Source: CAVUBL01 sp963837945 (lineage in GTDB: Bacteria > Acidobacteriota > Thermoanaerobaculia > Multivoradales > DATKCC01). Taken from it: a stretch of DNA of 64,000 bases. The DNA is taken from contig CAWIQD010000006.1 of the NCBI GenBank assembly GCA_963837945.1, positions 62,001 to 126,000 of the forward strand, written 5' to 3'. The position numbers and the translations under genes were made by a program. How positions within the stretch are numbered: position 1 is the first letter of the stretch; the number at the start of each line of letters is the position of its first letter. Shown piece by piece: positions 55,613-64,000 of this stretch. The notes under the pieces are model-generated. The model did no database searches, had not been told where the DNA came from, and was given only the letters and a program-made list of their open reading frames with translations.

Positions 55613-56215
55613 ATGCGCGTCATCGTCATCGGAGGAACCGGCACGATCGGGCGGGCCGTCGTCGAGGCGCTCGCGCCGCGCCACGAGGTCGTCTCCGTGG
55701 GCCACCGCCACGGCGAGCTCCGGGTCGACATCACCTCGAAGGCCTCGATCGAGGAGCTGTTCGAGGCCGTGGGAGCGTTCGAGGCCCTGGTCTCGGCCGC
55801 CGGGGCGGTGCGGTTCCGTCCACTCGCCGAGCTCACCGACGACGACTTCCGGGCGAGCCTCGGCGACAAGCTGATGGGCCAGGTGAACCTGGTGCGCCTC
55901 GGGCTCGGACGGGTCGCCGACGGCGGCTCCTTCACCCTGACCAGCGGCACGCTCGCGCAGCAGCCCATGGCCGGCGGCGCGGCGATCAGCCTGGTCAACG
56001 CCGGCCTCGAGGGTTTCGTGCGGGCGGCGGCGCTCGAGGCGCCGCGACGGGTACGGGTGAACGCGGTCAGCCCGCCCTGGGTCTCGGAGACCCTGGAGGC
56101 GATGGGCCGGGACGGAAGCGCCGGCCTGCCCGCCGCGACGGTCGCCCACGCCTACGTCGCGAGCGTCGAGAGCCGGCGGACCGGCCAGGTCCTGGCCGCG
56201 CGGGATTTCGCCTAG
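55613..56215 (+). CDS. Short-chain dehydrogenase/reductase
   Basis: The product has 200 residues. The nucleotide-binding motif is VIVIGGTGTIGRAVVEALAP (~3-22). The NNAG-like element is ALVSAAGAVRFRPLAELTDD. The usual YxxxK is not evident: the segment after TLTSGTLAQQPMAGGAAISL reads LVNAGLEGFVRAA, as in the short atypical SDRs. Catalysis may therefore differ. It ends at TAG inside the first bases of the family B element. Confidence 0.85.
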   Translation: MRVIVIGGTGTIGRAVVEALAPRHEVVSVGHRHGELRVDITSKASIEELFEAVGAFEALVSAAGAVRFRPLAELTDDDFRASLGDKLMGQVNLVRLGLGRVADGGSFTLTSGTLAQQPMAGGAAISLVNAGLEGFVRAAALEAPRRVRVNAVSPPWVSETLEAMGRDGSAGLPAATVAHAYVASVESRRTGQVLAARDFA

Positions 56216-56378
56216 TGGCCCGTCACTCTTCCATCGACAGGGTACCCGGCGAGGATTTCGCGGCGCTGGCCACGCGCTCCGACGCAGGCGTCGCGGGGCC
56301 TACGTCGAGGAGGAGCCACGCCGCCAGCGGCGGGAGGGACCGCCAGGACACGTCACTTGACGGTTGACGGGTCACTAG
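56212..56378. repeat. Inverted-repeat element, family B, copy 2
   Basis: This 167-bp copy is in reverse orientation to 6673-6839 and about 90% identical by eye. The right end GTCACTTGACGGTTGACGGG-TCACTAG is well kept, while the left end has diverged. The core CGACGCAGGCGTCGCGGGGC-CTACGTCG is shared with family A. It provides the stop codon of the SDR gene. Confidence 0.85.
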
Positions 56379-56400
56379 AACCGACGGAGGCATCCGAGCC

Positions 56401-56859
56401 ATGCAGCCACGTATCGACGCGTCCACCTACCAGCGCAGCGCCGGCGGCCAGGCCATGCTCGCCCTCGAGAAGGCGGTCCGGTCGAGCGGCCTCGAGCCCT
56501 CTCTGCTCGAGCTGGTCAAGATCCGCGCCTCGCAGCTCAACGGCTGCGCCTACTGCATCGACATGCACACGAAGGACGCCCGGGCGCAGGGTGAGTCCGA
56601 GCAGAGGATCTACGCCCTGAGCGCCTGGGCCGAGACGCCCTTCTTCTCCGAGCGGGAGCGCGCCGCCCTCGCCTGGACCGAGGCGCTGACCCGGATCGCC
56701 GACCGCGGCGCGCCGGAGGCCCTCTACGAGGAGGTCCGCGGCCAGTTCCAGGAAGAGGACCTCGTCGCCCTCACGTTCGCCGTCGTCACGATCAACTCCT
56801 GGAACCGGCTGGCGATCGCCTTCCGCACCGTTCCCGGCAGCTACCAGGCAGCGCCCTGA
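56401..56859 (+). CDS. Carboxymuconolactone decarboxylase / AhpD-like protein
   Basis: The product has 152 residues with the AhpD core motif LNGCAYCIDMHTKDA (~47-61), CxxC plus His, and LTFAVVTINSWNRLAIAFRT. Proteins of this type act as alkylhydroperoxidase reductants. Its end overlaps the convergent desaturase gene by 19 bp. Confidence 0.92.
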   Translation: MQPRIDASTYQRSAGGQAMLALEKAVRSSGLEPSLLELVKIRASQLNGCAYCIDMHTKDARAQGESEQRIYALSAWAETPFFSERERAALAWTEALTRIADRGAPEALYEEVRGQFQEEDLVALTFAVVTINSWNRLAIAFRTVPGSYQAAP

Positions 56860-57734
56860 CGCGCCCCGGTCACCTGGCCGAAGCCGACCAGGTGCCTCGC
56901 GTCCTCGTCCCACAGCTTCAGGCGGCCGCACGCGAGGCCCTGGCGCAGGGTCAGTCGGGTGACCTCCTGGAGCTCCGGGTTCTCCGCCATGCACCGGCGC
57001 AGGGAGTAGTTGGGAATGCGGCTCGACAGGTGGTGCACGTGGTGGTAGCCGATGTTGCCCGTGAACCAGTGCAGCACCGCCGGGAGATCGAGGAAGGAGC
57101 TCCCTTGGACGCCGGCGCGGTGGAAGTCCCAGTCGGGATGGTTCTCCCAGTAGGTGTCCTCGAACTGGTGCTGAACGTAGAAGAGCCACACGCCGAGGGC
57201 GCCGCTCACCACCAAGAGAGGTAGATAGACGAGGGCGAACCGCCCCAGGCCGATGGTGAGCCCCATGGTCACCACGATCGCCGCCAGAGCCAGGTCGGTG
57301 GCGAAGACGCTCCGCCACTCGCGTTTCCACTCGCGGGGAGCGTCGAGGGGCAGCCGGTGCTTGAGGACGAACTGGTAGAGCGGGCCCAGCACGAGCAGCA
57401 CGAACATGTTCCGGTAGAGCCGGTAGCCCAGGCGCCGCCAGCGCGACAGGGCCAGATACTCGGCGACCGTCAGGGTGTCGATCTCACCGAGCTCGCGGCG
57501 GTCGAGGTCGCCGGAGCTCGCGTGGTGGAGGGCGTGGGTCCGGCGCCAGTACTGGTAGGGCGTCAGGGTCAGGACGCCGAGGATGAAGCCGACGGCGTGA
57601 TTGGCCCGCGCCGAGTGGAAGAAGCAACCATGGCCGCAGTCGTGCTGGATGATGAAGAGACGGGTCAAGAACCCCGCCGCCGGCAGCGACAGGAGCAGGG
57701 TGAGCCAGTACCCGACCTCCAGGCTCTGGAGCAT
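56841..57734 (-). CDS. Membrane fatty acid desaturase (DesA/omega-6 type)
   Basis: Three His boxes are present: IIQHDCGHGCFFHS, RRTHALHHASSGDLD and GYHHVHHLSSRIPNYSLRR, binding the di-iron centre. Membrane helices flank them. Residues upstream of the ATG at 57734 still look like the family (ARTWNEILAPYKVTHLGKSL, then TWWLMLQSLEVGYW), so the true protein begins further up. The frame is open to about 57955 but offers no ATG/GTG/TTG; a CTG at 57884 follows GAGAGAGG. The start is unresolved. It introduces double bonds into membrane acyl chains. Confidence 0.85.
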   Translation of the reverse strand: MLQSLEVGYWLTLLLSLPAAGFLTRLFIIQHDCGHGCFFHSARANHAVGFILGVLTLTPYQYWRRTHALHHASSGDLDRRELGEIDTLTVAEYLALSRWRRLGYRLYRNMFVLLVLGPLYQFVLKHRLPLDAPREWKREWRSVFATDLALAAIVVTMGLTIGLGRFALVYLPLLVVSGALGVWLFYVQHQFEDTYWENHPDWDFHRAGVQGSSFLDLPAVLHWFTGNIGYHHVHHLSSRIPNYSLRRCMAENPELQEVTRLTLRQGLACGRLKLWDEDARHLVGFGQVTGARQGAAW

Positions 57735-58053
57735 GAGCCACCACGTGAGGGCGAAGAGGGCGGCGGTGCTCGAGAGCTGCCAGAGTGACTTGCCCAGGTG
57801 CGTGACCTTGTAGGGAGCGAGGATCTCGTTCCAGGTGCGAGCGGCGGGCGGGGCGGCCGTCGCGGTGGCGGTCGAAGTGCGCAGTGTGTCGTCCTCTCTC
57901 TCGTGCTGGTTGGCATGGCCGAGCGCGATCCTGCTCGGACCGGCTCCACGCCCAGAGTACAGGCTCTCGAGCCCCCGCGGGTCCGCGGACGGTCAGGGTT
58001 TGGTCGTCCTTCCGTCACGAACGCGCGGCCCGGGCGGCCGCCCGGGCGCGCGC

Positions 58054-58734
58054 TCAGGCCGGCGCCGCCGCCGGCTTCTCGACGACGAAGACCAGGAAGG
58101 GCCAGAAGGGCACGCCGAGGCGGCGCTCGAAGACGAGCCGCCCGCCGGCCGCTTCGAGGGCGGGGAGCACGCTCACCGCGCGGCAGCCCATGGAGAGCCA
58201 GTGGAGGTGCCAGGCCACCCCCTCCACCCAGCCGCCGACCTTGCGGATCCACGGGGCCTTGGGATCGACCGAGTGGGCGACGCCGATCCGGCCGCCGGGC
58301 CGGACGACGCGGTAGATCTCCCGCGCCGCCTTCGCCGGGTCGACGACCGGGCAGAGGCTGTAGGTCGAGACCGCGGCGTCGAAGGCGCCGTCGGGAAACG
58401 GCAGGTGCGCCATGTCGCCGGCCTCGAAGCTCATCCGATCGACCAGCCCGGCGCGCTCGGCCCGCCGCTTCGCCACGGCCAGCATCGCCGAGCTCAGGTC
58501 GAACAGCGTCACCTGGCCCGCCGGGCCCACCCGGGCGGCGCTCAAGAGAGCGGTCGAGCCGGTGCCGGCGCCGCAGTCGAGCACCCGGTCGCCGGGGCCG
58601 ACCGTCTCACGGACCACCATCTTCCGGCCCCGTTGATCGGAGCGCGCGGTGATCAGGCCGTGCTCGAAGTCGTAGAAGCCTGCGATCTTCCCGTAGACGC
58701 CTCGCAGCGTCTCCACGCTCAGCGCGCCTCGCAT
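58054..58734 (-). CDS. Class I SAM-dependent methyltransferase (UbiE-like)
   Basis: The product has 226 residues. Motif I is DRVLDCGAGTGSTALLSAAR (~49-68); further motifs are FEAGDMAHLPFPDGAFDAAV (~103-122) and AREIYRVVRPGGRIGVAHSV (~136-155). The layout resembles UbiE/MenG and other small-molecule C-methyltransferases. It stands alone; substrate unknown. ATG 58734 is the first in frame. Confidence 0.88.
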   Translation of the reverse strand: MRGALSVETLRGVYGKIAGFYDFEHGLITARSDQRGRKMVVRETVGPGDRVLDCGAGTGSTALLSAARVGPAGQVTLFDLSSAMLAVAKRRAERAGLVDRMSFEAGDMAHLPFPDGAFDAAVSTYSLCPVVDPAKAAREIYRVVRPGGRIGVAHSVDPKAPWIRKVGGWVEGVAWHLHWLSMGCRAVSVLPALEAAGGRLVFERRLGVPFWPFLVFVVEKPAAAPA

Positions 58735-58814
58735 GATGCTCCCGATCCTACCGCTTCCGCTCCGCTCCGATCCGGAGACGGTGCCACGCCGGGGGGCGTG
58801 TCGGTGTTTGCCGC

Positions 58815-58892
58815 GAGGTGCAGGACCGGCTCTTCGAGCCCTTCTTCACGACCAAGGAGACCGGGACGGGGCTCGGGCTCGCCACCGTGTAG
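58815..58892 (+). pseudogene. Histidine-kinase ATPase fragment
   Basis: The 25-codon frame before TAG reads EVQDRLFEPFFTTK and ETGTGLGLATV, the F and G2 boxes of HATPase_c domains. Nothing of the kinase remains on either side, so it is a remnant of a deleted sensor kinase. The Ala-Thr-Val end runs directly into a stop. Confidence 0.7.
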
Positions 58893-58940
58893 TATCCGGC
58901 ACCAGACACGTCCCGTCCGTTCGCCCGCTTCGGCCAGGCC

Positions 58941-60107
58941 ATGCCGGTCCGCGACCCCCTGTACATCCTCACCCTGCTCTGCCTGTTCGTCGTCGCGTCG
59001 GAATGGCTCGCGCGCCGCACGCCGCTGCGCCACCTGGGAGCGGCGCTGCTGGTCATCCTCGTCACCGCCCTGGCGGCGAACCTGGGGCTGCTGCCGGCGG
59101 GCTCCACGCCGCAGGCGCCGGTGCCGGTGTACGACGCGATCTTCACCTACCTGGCGCCGCTCGCGATCTTCTGGCTCGTGCTGCCGGTCTCGCTGCGCGA
59201 CCTGATGCGCGCCGGGCTGCCGATGCTCGGCCTGTTCACGATCGGCGCCGCGGGCGTGGTGGTGGGCGCGCTGGTGGCGGCGCGCCTCGTGGGCCTGGCC
59301 GCCGTGGGGCCGCTCTACCGGGCGGTGGGGGGGATGTACGTCGCCACCTACACCGGCGGCGGCATCAACTTCAACGCCGTCGCCCTGGGCTTCGACGTGG
59401 TCCGCGAGGGCGGCCTCTTCGCGGGCGCGGTGGCGGTGGACAACGTGATCACGGCGACGTGGATGGTGGCGACGATCGCCCTGCCCCGCCTCCTGGCTCC
59501 GGTCTTCGGCCGGCGCGGGGCCCCGCAAGCAGCGGCCGAGCCCGTCGCCTTCGACCCCGGCGGCGAGGACGTCGAGTCGGTCGGTCCCCTCGACGTGGGG
59601 CTGGTCCTGGCCCTGGGCTTCGCCGGGCTCCTCGCCGCCGACCGCATCGCCGCGGCCCTGGCGGGCGCCGGCTTCCAGGTCCCGTCGATCCTGGTGCTCA
59701 CCGCGCTGGCGCTGATCCTCGCCCAGGTCCCGGCGATCTCCCAGCTCCCCGGCATCCGGGTGGTCGGGATGTTCGCGGTCTACCTCTTCCTGGCCGTGGT
59801 CGGCGCCTTCTGCGACATCGGGAAGCTCGCCGGGCTCGGCCGGGTGGCGCTCCTGCTCCTCGCCTTCGCGGGGATCCTCGTCCTGGTCCACGGGGTGATC
59901 ACCTTCGTCGCCGCCCGGCTGCTGGGGATCGACGCCGACACCGCGGCGGTCGCCTCGCAGGCGAACGTCGGGGGCTCGACCTCCGCCCTCGCCCTCGCCA
60001 GGAGCCTGGGCCGTCCGGACCTCGTCCTGCCCGGCGTGCTGGTGGGCGCCCTGGGCAACGCGCTCGGCACCTTCATCGGCTTCTGGGCCGCCGCGCGGCT
60101 CTTCTGA
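58941..60107 (+). CDS. DUF819 family membrane protein
   Basis: The product has 388 residues and about ten helices, with YVATYTGGGINFNAVALGFD (~134-153) and ASQANVGGSTSALALARSLG (~335-354), the paired glycine-rich motifs of DUF819 (YjcL-like) transporters. The two halves look like an inverted repeat, as in CPA/sodium-coupled carriers. Substrate unknown. ATG 58941 is chosen by hydrophobic start (DPLYILTLLCLFVVAS). Confidence 0.85.
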   Translation: MPVRDPLYILTLLCLFVVASEWLARRTPLRHLGAALLVILVTALAANLGLLPAGSTPQAPVPVYDAIFTYLAPLAIFWLVLPVSLRDLMRAGLPMLGLFTIGAAGVVVGALVAARLVGLAAVGPLYRAVGGMYVATYTGGGINFNAVALGFDVVREGGLFAGAVAVDNVITATWMVATIALPRLLAPVFGRRGAPQAAAEPVAFDPGGEDVESVGPLDVGLVLALGFAGLLAADRIAAALAGAGFQVPSILVLTALALILAQVPAISQLPGIRVVGMFAVYLFLAVVGAFCDIGKLAGLGRVALLLLAFAGILVLVHGVITFVAARLLGIDADTAAVASQANVGGSTSALALARSLGRPDLVLPGVLVGALGNALGTFIGFWAAARLF

Positions 60108-60415
60108 CTCCGATCCCGGAGCCACCCCGGAGAGAGACCCGGGGGCGGGACGCGCCTTGGTCCCCCACGCGGTACGAACGCGCCCCCCTGACCACCTCTC
60201 CCGAGGCGGCCGGTACTCGAGCGGGTGGGCCGGAAGGAGAGGCTCGCCCTGGGCTTGCAGGATGTCCGCCCGGCCCGGCCAGGCGCCGAGCGCGCCGACG
60301 CCGTCCTGAAATTCGCAAGTGCTAGGCTTCTCCGACCGGGCGGTCGTCGCCTGGATCCCGGTCCGCGCGGCGCCCCGCGAACCCCCCGACGCATCGACGG
60401 AGAGGAAGTGACACG
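60108..60415. other. Intergenic region, no gene seen
   Basis: About 300 bp between the DUF819 and monooxygenase genes. No coding frame, repeat or riboswitch was recognised. A CGACGGAGAGGAAGTGACACG stretch provides the ribosome-binding site (AGAGGAAG) of the next gene. Confidence 0.45.
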
Positions 60416-60715
60416 ATGGTCAAGGTAGCCCTGCTCGTTCGCCTCGAAGCCAAGCCTGGGAAGGAGTCCGAGGTCCAGGAGTTCCTCGCAGGCGGCCTGT
60501 CGCTCGCCGAGGAGGAGCCGGCGACGACCGCCTGGTTCGCCCTCCGGCTCGGCGAGTCGACCTTCGGCATCTTCGACGCCTTCCCCGACGAGGCGGGCCG
60601 GCAGGCCCACCTGACCGGCCAGATCGCGGCGGCGCTCATGGCCAAGGCGGACGACCTGTTCTCGGAGCCCCCGACGATCGAGAAGGTCGACGTCCTGGCG
60701 GCGAAGCTGCCGTAG
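60416..60715 (+). CDS. Antibiotic-biosynthesis-monooxygenase-type (ABM) domain protein
   Basis: The 99-residue ferredoxin-like fold protein has VALLVRLEAKPGKESEVQEF, ATTAWFALRLGESTFGIFDA and a helical end (IAAALMAKADDLFSE). ABM proteins are small dimeric monooxygenases or quinol-handling enzymes; the substrate is open. Lone gene, convergent with the DUF4388 gene. Confidence 0.88.
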   Translation: MVKVALLVRLEAKPGKESEVQEFLAGGLSLAEEEPATTAWFALRLGESTFGIFDAFPDEAGRQAHLTGQIAAALMAKADDLFSEPPTIEKVDVLAAKLP

Positions 60716-60729
60716 CGGCGCCGAAGGGC

Positions 60730-63213
60730 TCAGGCCGTGGGCGGCGCGAACTGCGAGACCTCGACCGCGCCCTCCGTGAGCCAGTGGGCGAGGAGCGCCC
60801 GTACGCGATAGGCGTCGGCGGCCAGGGCCTCCTCGCAGGCGGCCGCCGTCGCGCCTCCCTTGACCTGGCTCCAGAGCTCGCGGACGAAGACGCCGTCGGT
60901 CTCTTCGGGGAGGCTCGTGGGGCGGGTACCGGTGGGCACGAGGACGGTCGGGTCCGGCACCAGGGCGCGGGCGCGCCGGTACTCGTCGTTGCGCCGCATC
61001 CCCTCCATCAGCAGGCCGAGCATGTCCCGCGCCACCCCCTGCCCGCCGGCCGGCCGGGTGGCCTCTCCCGCTTCGAAGGTGAACGAGCTCGCGACCGGCC
61101 GCTCGAGGAGCTGGTAGAACGCCGTCTCCGCCTGCAGCCGACCGGTGGAGCAGGAGACCAGGGCGCCTTTGGCGAGCCCCAGGAGGGCGACGGTCGCCCC
61201 CTGCCGGTCGCGGAGCGTCAGGGTGCCGGTGAGCTCGCTCTGGCCGAGGCTCTGGAGCAGGTTCGGCAACCCGAAGAGCCGCAGGTCGCCTTCCATCCGC
61301 TGCGGGGCGGCCGCGGCCGCCTCCCCCTCCGGGCCGGCGTCCGGCTCCGCCGGGGAGCGGCCGGCCGCGTTCTGGGGAGCGTCGAAGGCGGCGAGGACCT
61401 TGGAGGCCTCGATGCCGTAGGGCTCGCGCGGAAAGCCGCCGGCCACCGCCTCGAGGGCGCGGCGCACCGCGGGCGTGAGGGTCGAGGCGAGGCCCTCGAC
61501 GATCTGCGTGAGGCTCTCGGTCTTGCGCGGCAGCGTCACCCCCAGGAGCCGGCGCGGCAGGCCTTCCTGGAGCGCCCGGAGGATCTCGTCGACCAGGTCC
61601 GGCTCGGCCGAGAGGTCCGCGACGCGGAGCTCGGCGACCCGGTCGCCCTCGCCGGTCTGCCGGAGCCGGGCGAGCGCGGCCTGGACCACGCTCCGGCGGG
61701 CGGTCGAGGTGCCGGAACGCAGGAGCTGCGTGGTGAGCAGGACGCGCAGCCGCTCCAGGTCCTCGAGCGGCTGGTTCGGCGTCCCTCGCCCCGCGATCCC
61801 CTCCTCGACCTCGCGCAGCCGGTCGAGCAGCGCGCCCTCGGCCCGCTCATGGGGGATCTGGCCGAGCCGGATGATCGCCTCGCCCACCACCCGCGGATGG
61901 TAGTCGCCGAGATCGGAGAACTGGAGGACCCCTTCGAGCTCCCGTTCCTCGAGGGCGTCGGGCGGGCAGGGCAGGCGATGGAGCAGGTACACGAGGTTGC
62001 GCTGCCAGAACCAGGCGGTCGGCCGGCGGTCGGCGAGAGCGCTCTCGAGCCGGTCGACCACGGCCGGACGGGCCGCCGCGCCGTGCAGCTCGAGCAGCGT
62101 CAGGCAGAGCCGGCGCACCAGCCGGTCGGGCTGGTCCTCGAGGGTCGTGAGCAGGCCGTCGGGCTGGAGCTCCGGGAAGAGCTCCATGAGCTGGCGCAGG
62201 AGCGGCTGTTGCTGGGCATCGAGGGCGAAGGCGCGCAGGCGCTCACCGTCGAGCGAGTCCCGGGCGTGGCCGCGCACCAGGGCGGCGTCGCCGGCCGGCA
62301 CGCGCTCGCCGACGAGGAGGCTCGCGGCCACCTGGGAGAGGGCGACGGCCCGGGCCAGGGAGCCGGTGTTGAACTCCTCGACCAGCGCCCGGAGGACCTC
62401 CTGGAACCGTTCGAGCCGTTGCTGGGGGGCCTCGGCGAGGTCGACGAAGCGGCGCAGGGCACGGGCGTTGCCCCCCATGGCCTCGGGCTCCGGCTGGACC
62501 GCCGGGGCCCAGGCGGGGAGGGCGCGGCTCAGGGTGCGCACCACGACTGCCGGGTCGGTGCCGGCGACGCCCAGGTCGCGCAGGTGCTCGAGGTACTTGC
62601 CGAGCTCCGAGGCGTCACGGGCCGAGGCGGTCGCCGACGAGAGGAGCGCCGAGACCAGCTCGTCGCCGGGCGCCGGCGCCGGCAGGCCGGAGGCCCCGGC
62701 GCCCGGCTTGAGTCGGGAGAGCAGCAGGGAGAAGCGGCGCAGCTCCTCGCCGAGCTCCGGCGGTCCGCCCTCGCCGCGCCCGCCCGCCGGGCCGAGCGCC
62801 GAGCCGACCTGGAACCCGGTGCCCAGCACCTCCTGGCGCGCCCGGCGCAGCCGCTCGAGGCTGCCGCGTACGAGCTGCCGGTCCTCCGGCGGGCACAGCG
62901 GCACGAGCACCTCGACCAGCGACTCCAGATAGGCGGCCAGCTCCTTCTTCGGCGTGAGGCCGAGCTCGCCCAACAGGTGGAGCTTCCGGAGCGCGTGGAA
63001 CACGAGGTCGGCGAAGCGGACCATGCCGCCGCGCGCCTGGTGCTGATAGGAGAGCCAGGCCTGGACCTCGGCGCTCAGCGCCCGGGGAGCGCCACGCAGC
63101 AGCAGGCCGATGCCCCCGGCGGCCAGCAACGGCGGGATGCCGTCCGCCAGGTAGCTTCGCAGGTCGTCCGCGCTCTCCTGCAGGTCGGTGGGGAGGTGAG
63201 CTCCATCCGTCAC
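60730..63213 (-). CDS. Large helical-repeat protein with DUF4388 domain
   Basis: The product has 827 residues, soluble, with no signal peptide. Residues ~1-600 are helical, HEAT-like repeats (e.g. LERLRRARQEVLGTGFQVGS, QPDRLVRRLCLTLLELHGAA, RRSVVQAALARLRQTGEGDR). A DUF4388 (PatA N-terminal-like) domain starts at ~638: MEGDLRLFGLPNLLQSLGQS, ELTGTLTLRDRQGATVALLG and GALVSCSTGRLQAETAFYQL. These domains occur in gliding and signalling proteins of delta-proteobacteria and Acidobacteriota; partner unknown. Confidence 0.75.
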   Translation of the reverse strand: MTDGAHLPTDLQESADDLRSYLADGIPPLLAAGGIGLLLRGAPRALSAEVQAWLSYQHQARGGMVRFADLVFHALRKLHLLGELGLTPKKELAAYLESLVEVLVPLCPPEDRQLVRGSLERLRRARQEVLGTGFQVGSALGPAGGRGEGGPPELGEELRRFSLLLSRLKPGAGASGLPAPAPGDELVSALLSSATASARDASELGKYLEHLRDLGVAGTDPAVVVRTLSRALPAWAPAVQPEPEAMGGNARALRRFVDLAEAPQQRLERFQEVLRALVEEFNTGSLARAVALSQVAASLLVGERVPAGDAALVRGHARDSLDGERLRAFALDAQQQPLLRQLMELFPELQPDGLLTTLEDQPDRLVRRLCLTLLELHGAAARPAVVDRLESALADRRPTAWFWQRNLVYLLHRLPCPPDALEERELEGVLQFSDLGDYHPRVVGEAIIRLGQIPHERAEGALLDRLREVEEGIAGRGTPNQPLEDLERLRVLLTTQLLRSGTSTARRSVVQAALARLRQTGEGDRVAELRVADLSAEPDLVDEILRALQEGLPRRLLGVTLPRKTESLTQIVEGLASTLTPAVRRALEAVAGGFPREPYGIEASKVLAAFDAPQNAAGRSPAEPDAGPEGEAAAAAPQRMEGDLRLFGLPNLLQSLGQSELTGTLTLRDRQGATVALLGLAKGALVSCSTGRLQAETAFYQLLERPVASSFTFEAGEATRPAGGQGVARDMLGLLMEGMRRNDEYRRARALVPDPTVLVPTGTRPTSLPEETDGVFVRELWSQVKGGATAAACEEALAADAYRVRALLAHWLTEGAVEVSQFAPPTA

Positions 63214-63390
63214 GTCGCTCTCCGGCCCGGGGATGGGCGCACCATGGCGTCCGAGTCCAGGAGGGGGTCACTCTAACATGGGCCTCGGCATGGGCCTCCG
63301 GGGCCCGTAGCACGCCTCTTGCACGGACCTTCGTCCCGGGGGACGGCGGCGAGCGCGGGGGGACGCGCACCGGGGAAGCGGAACGACACC

Positions 63391-64000
63391 ATGAACCTCC
63401 AGGCCTGGTGGAGGGGGACGCGGAGAACGGCCCGCGGGCTCGCCGCGCGAGGCGAGGTCGCCGCGCGCCGTGCCCTCCACGGCGTCGAGCGCCTGCCGCG
63501 CCGGCCGCGCAGAGTCCTGCTCGGCACGGCGATCGTCCTCGCCGTCCTCTTTGCCGCCGTGGCGCTCCTCGACGTCTTGATCGACGCTCCCCTGCGCGCG
63601 TCGATCGAGCGCCGCATGAACGCCGCCCTCGACGGCTACACCGTCCGTCTCGGCTCCGCCGACTTCAGCCCCTGGGACTTCTCGCTCGAGCTCCGCGACC
63701 TGGTGGTGACCCAGGACGCCCATCCCGAGCCGGCCGTCCTCGACTTGCCGGACTTCCGGTTCAGCGTCCAGTGGCGGGCGCTCCTGTTGCTCCGGCTGGT
63801 GGCCGACGCCGAGCTCGACCGGCCCCGCCTCTACGTCAACCTCGCCCAGCTCCGGGAAGAGCGCCGCGACCGGATGCCCCTCGAGAGGCGCGGCTGGCAG
63901 CGGGCCCTGGAGCAGGCCTACCCCTTGAAGATCAACGAGCTGCGGATCGTCGACGGCGTCACGACCTACGTCGACGAGCGCTCCCCCGACCGGCCCCTGG
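63391..64000 (+). CDS. DUF748/AsmA-like membrane-anchored protein, partial
   Basis: The first 203 residues are inside the window. A basic N terminus precedes one helix (VLLGTAIVLAVLFAAVALLD, ~42-61), then IERRMNAALDGYTVRLGSAD, FSPWDFSLELRDLVVTQDAH and LRLVADAELDRPRLYVNLAQ. This is the start of the AsmA/DUF748 beta-groove fold that bridges inner and outer membrane. The gene continues past 64000. Confidence 0.8.
   Translation, partial: MNLQAWWRGTRRTARGLAARGEVAARRALHGVERLPRRPRRVLLGTAIVLAVLFAAVALLDVLIDAPLRASIERRMNAALDGYTVRLGSADFSPWDFSLELRDLVVTQDAHPEPAVLDLPDFRFSVQWRALLLLRLVADAELDRPRLYVNLAQLREERRDRMPLERRGWQRALEQAYPLKINELRIVDGVTTYVDERSPDRPL

Overview
The window is a very GC-rich chromosomal segment with strong codon bias. 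The clearest taxonomic pointer is a remnant of an ADOP-type permease (acidobacterial duplicated orphan permease, 15993-16550). Together with a System I cytochrome c maturation operon, RND/TolC export and an outer-membrane barrel protein, it suggests a Gram-negative member of the Acidobacteriota, possibly a Thermoanaerobaculia-like lineage. This placement is inference from gene content and was not tested by phylogeny.

Layout. 1-5.2 kb is an accessory zone: a partial nucleotidyltransferase, a HicBA toxin-antitoxin module present twice as a perfect 806-bp tandem duplication, a VapBC pair and a Uma2 nuclease. 5.2-13.7 kb is a nitrogen-oxide block: a SufR-like Fe-S regulator, the di-iron repair protein RIC, then a translationally coupled operon with a b-type membrane subunit, a molybdopterin nitrate-reductase-type catalytic subunit, a four-cluster ferredoxin, a Rieske protein, a small membrane protein and a NarK-type porter. 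A 63-bp repeat array lies over the start of the porter gene. 13.7-16.6 kb has a MarR regulator divergent from a CBS-domain ClC channel, then the ADOP remnant.

16.6-28.2 kb is a scrambled accessory island. It holds a 5'-truncated glycosyltransferase, two related Rhs genes with different C-terminal tips and candidate immunity genes, XRE regulators (one whole, one fragment), two ArsR regulators, YnfA, a beta-barrel protein, and a mercuric-reductase-like gene broken by a frameshift and fused to foreign sequence. A second fragment of that reductase is fused in frame to an Rhs gene. Copies of a GGTGCCAGG-containing repeat sit at several of these breakpoints.

28.2-44 kb: an XRE/hypothetical cluster divergent from a small secreted protein and a TPR protein; a fluoride riboswitch with crcB; a flavin oxidoreductase; a complete ccmABCEFGH operon plus a CcmI-like TPR gene; a frameshifted sigma-54 activator; and a RelE toxin with an integrase-like DNA-binding partner. 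44-53.4 kb: a small NHLP/RiPP-precursor-like gene overlapping the first gene of a TolC-HlyD-RND efflux operon, then a large membrane patatin protein. 53.5-64 kb holds small metabolic and oxidative genes (DoxX, YciI, VOC, SDR, AhpD-like, desaturase, methyltransferase, DUF819, monooxygenase), a large DUF4388 protein and the start of a DUF748/AsmA-like protein.

The most unusual features are two inverted-repeat element families that share one core (A at 925, 1731, 28039; B at 6673, 56212), the in-frame repeat array in the porter gene, the repeat-associated gene fusions in the Rhs island, and the RiPP-like gene coupled to an efflux pump. No tRNA, rRNA or CRISPR array was seen.
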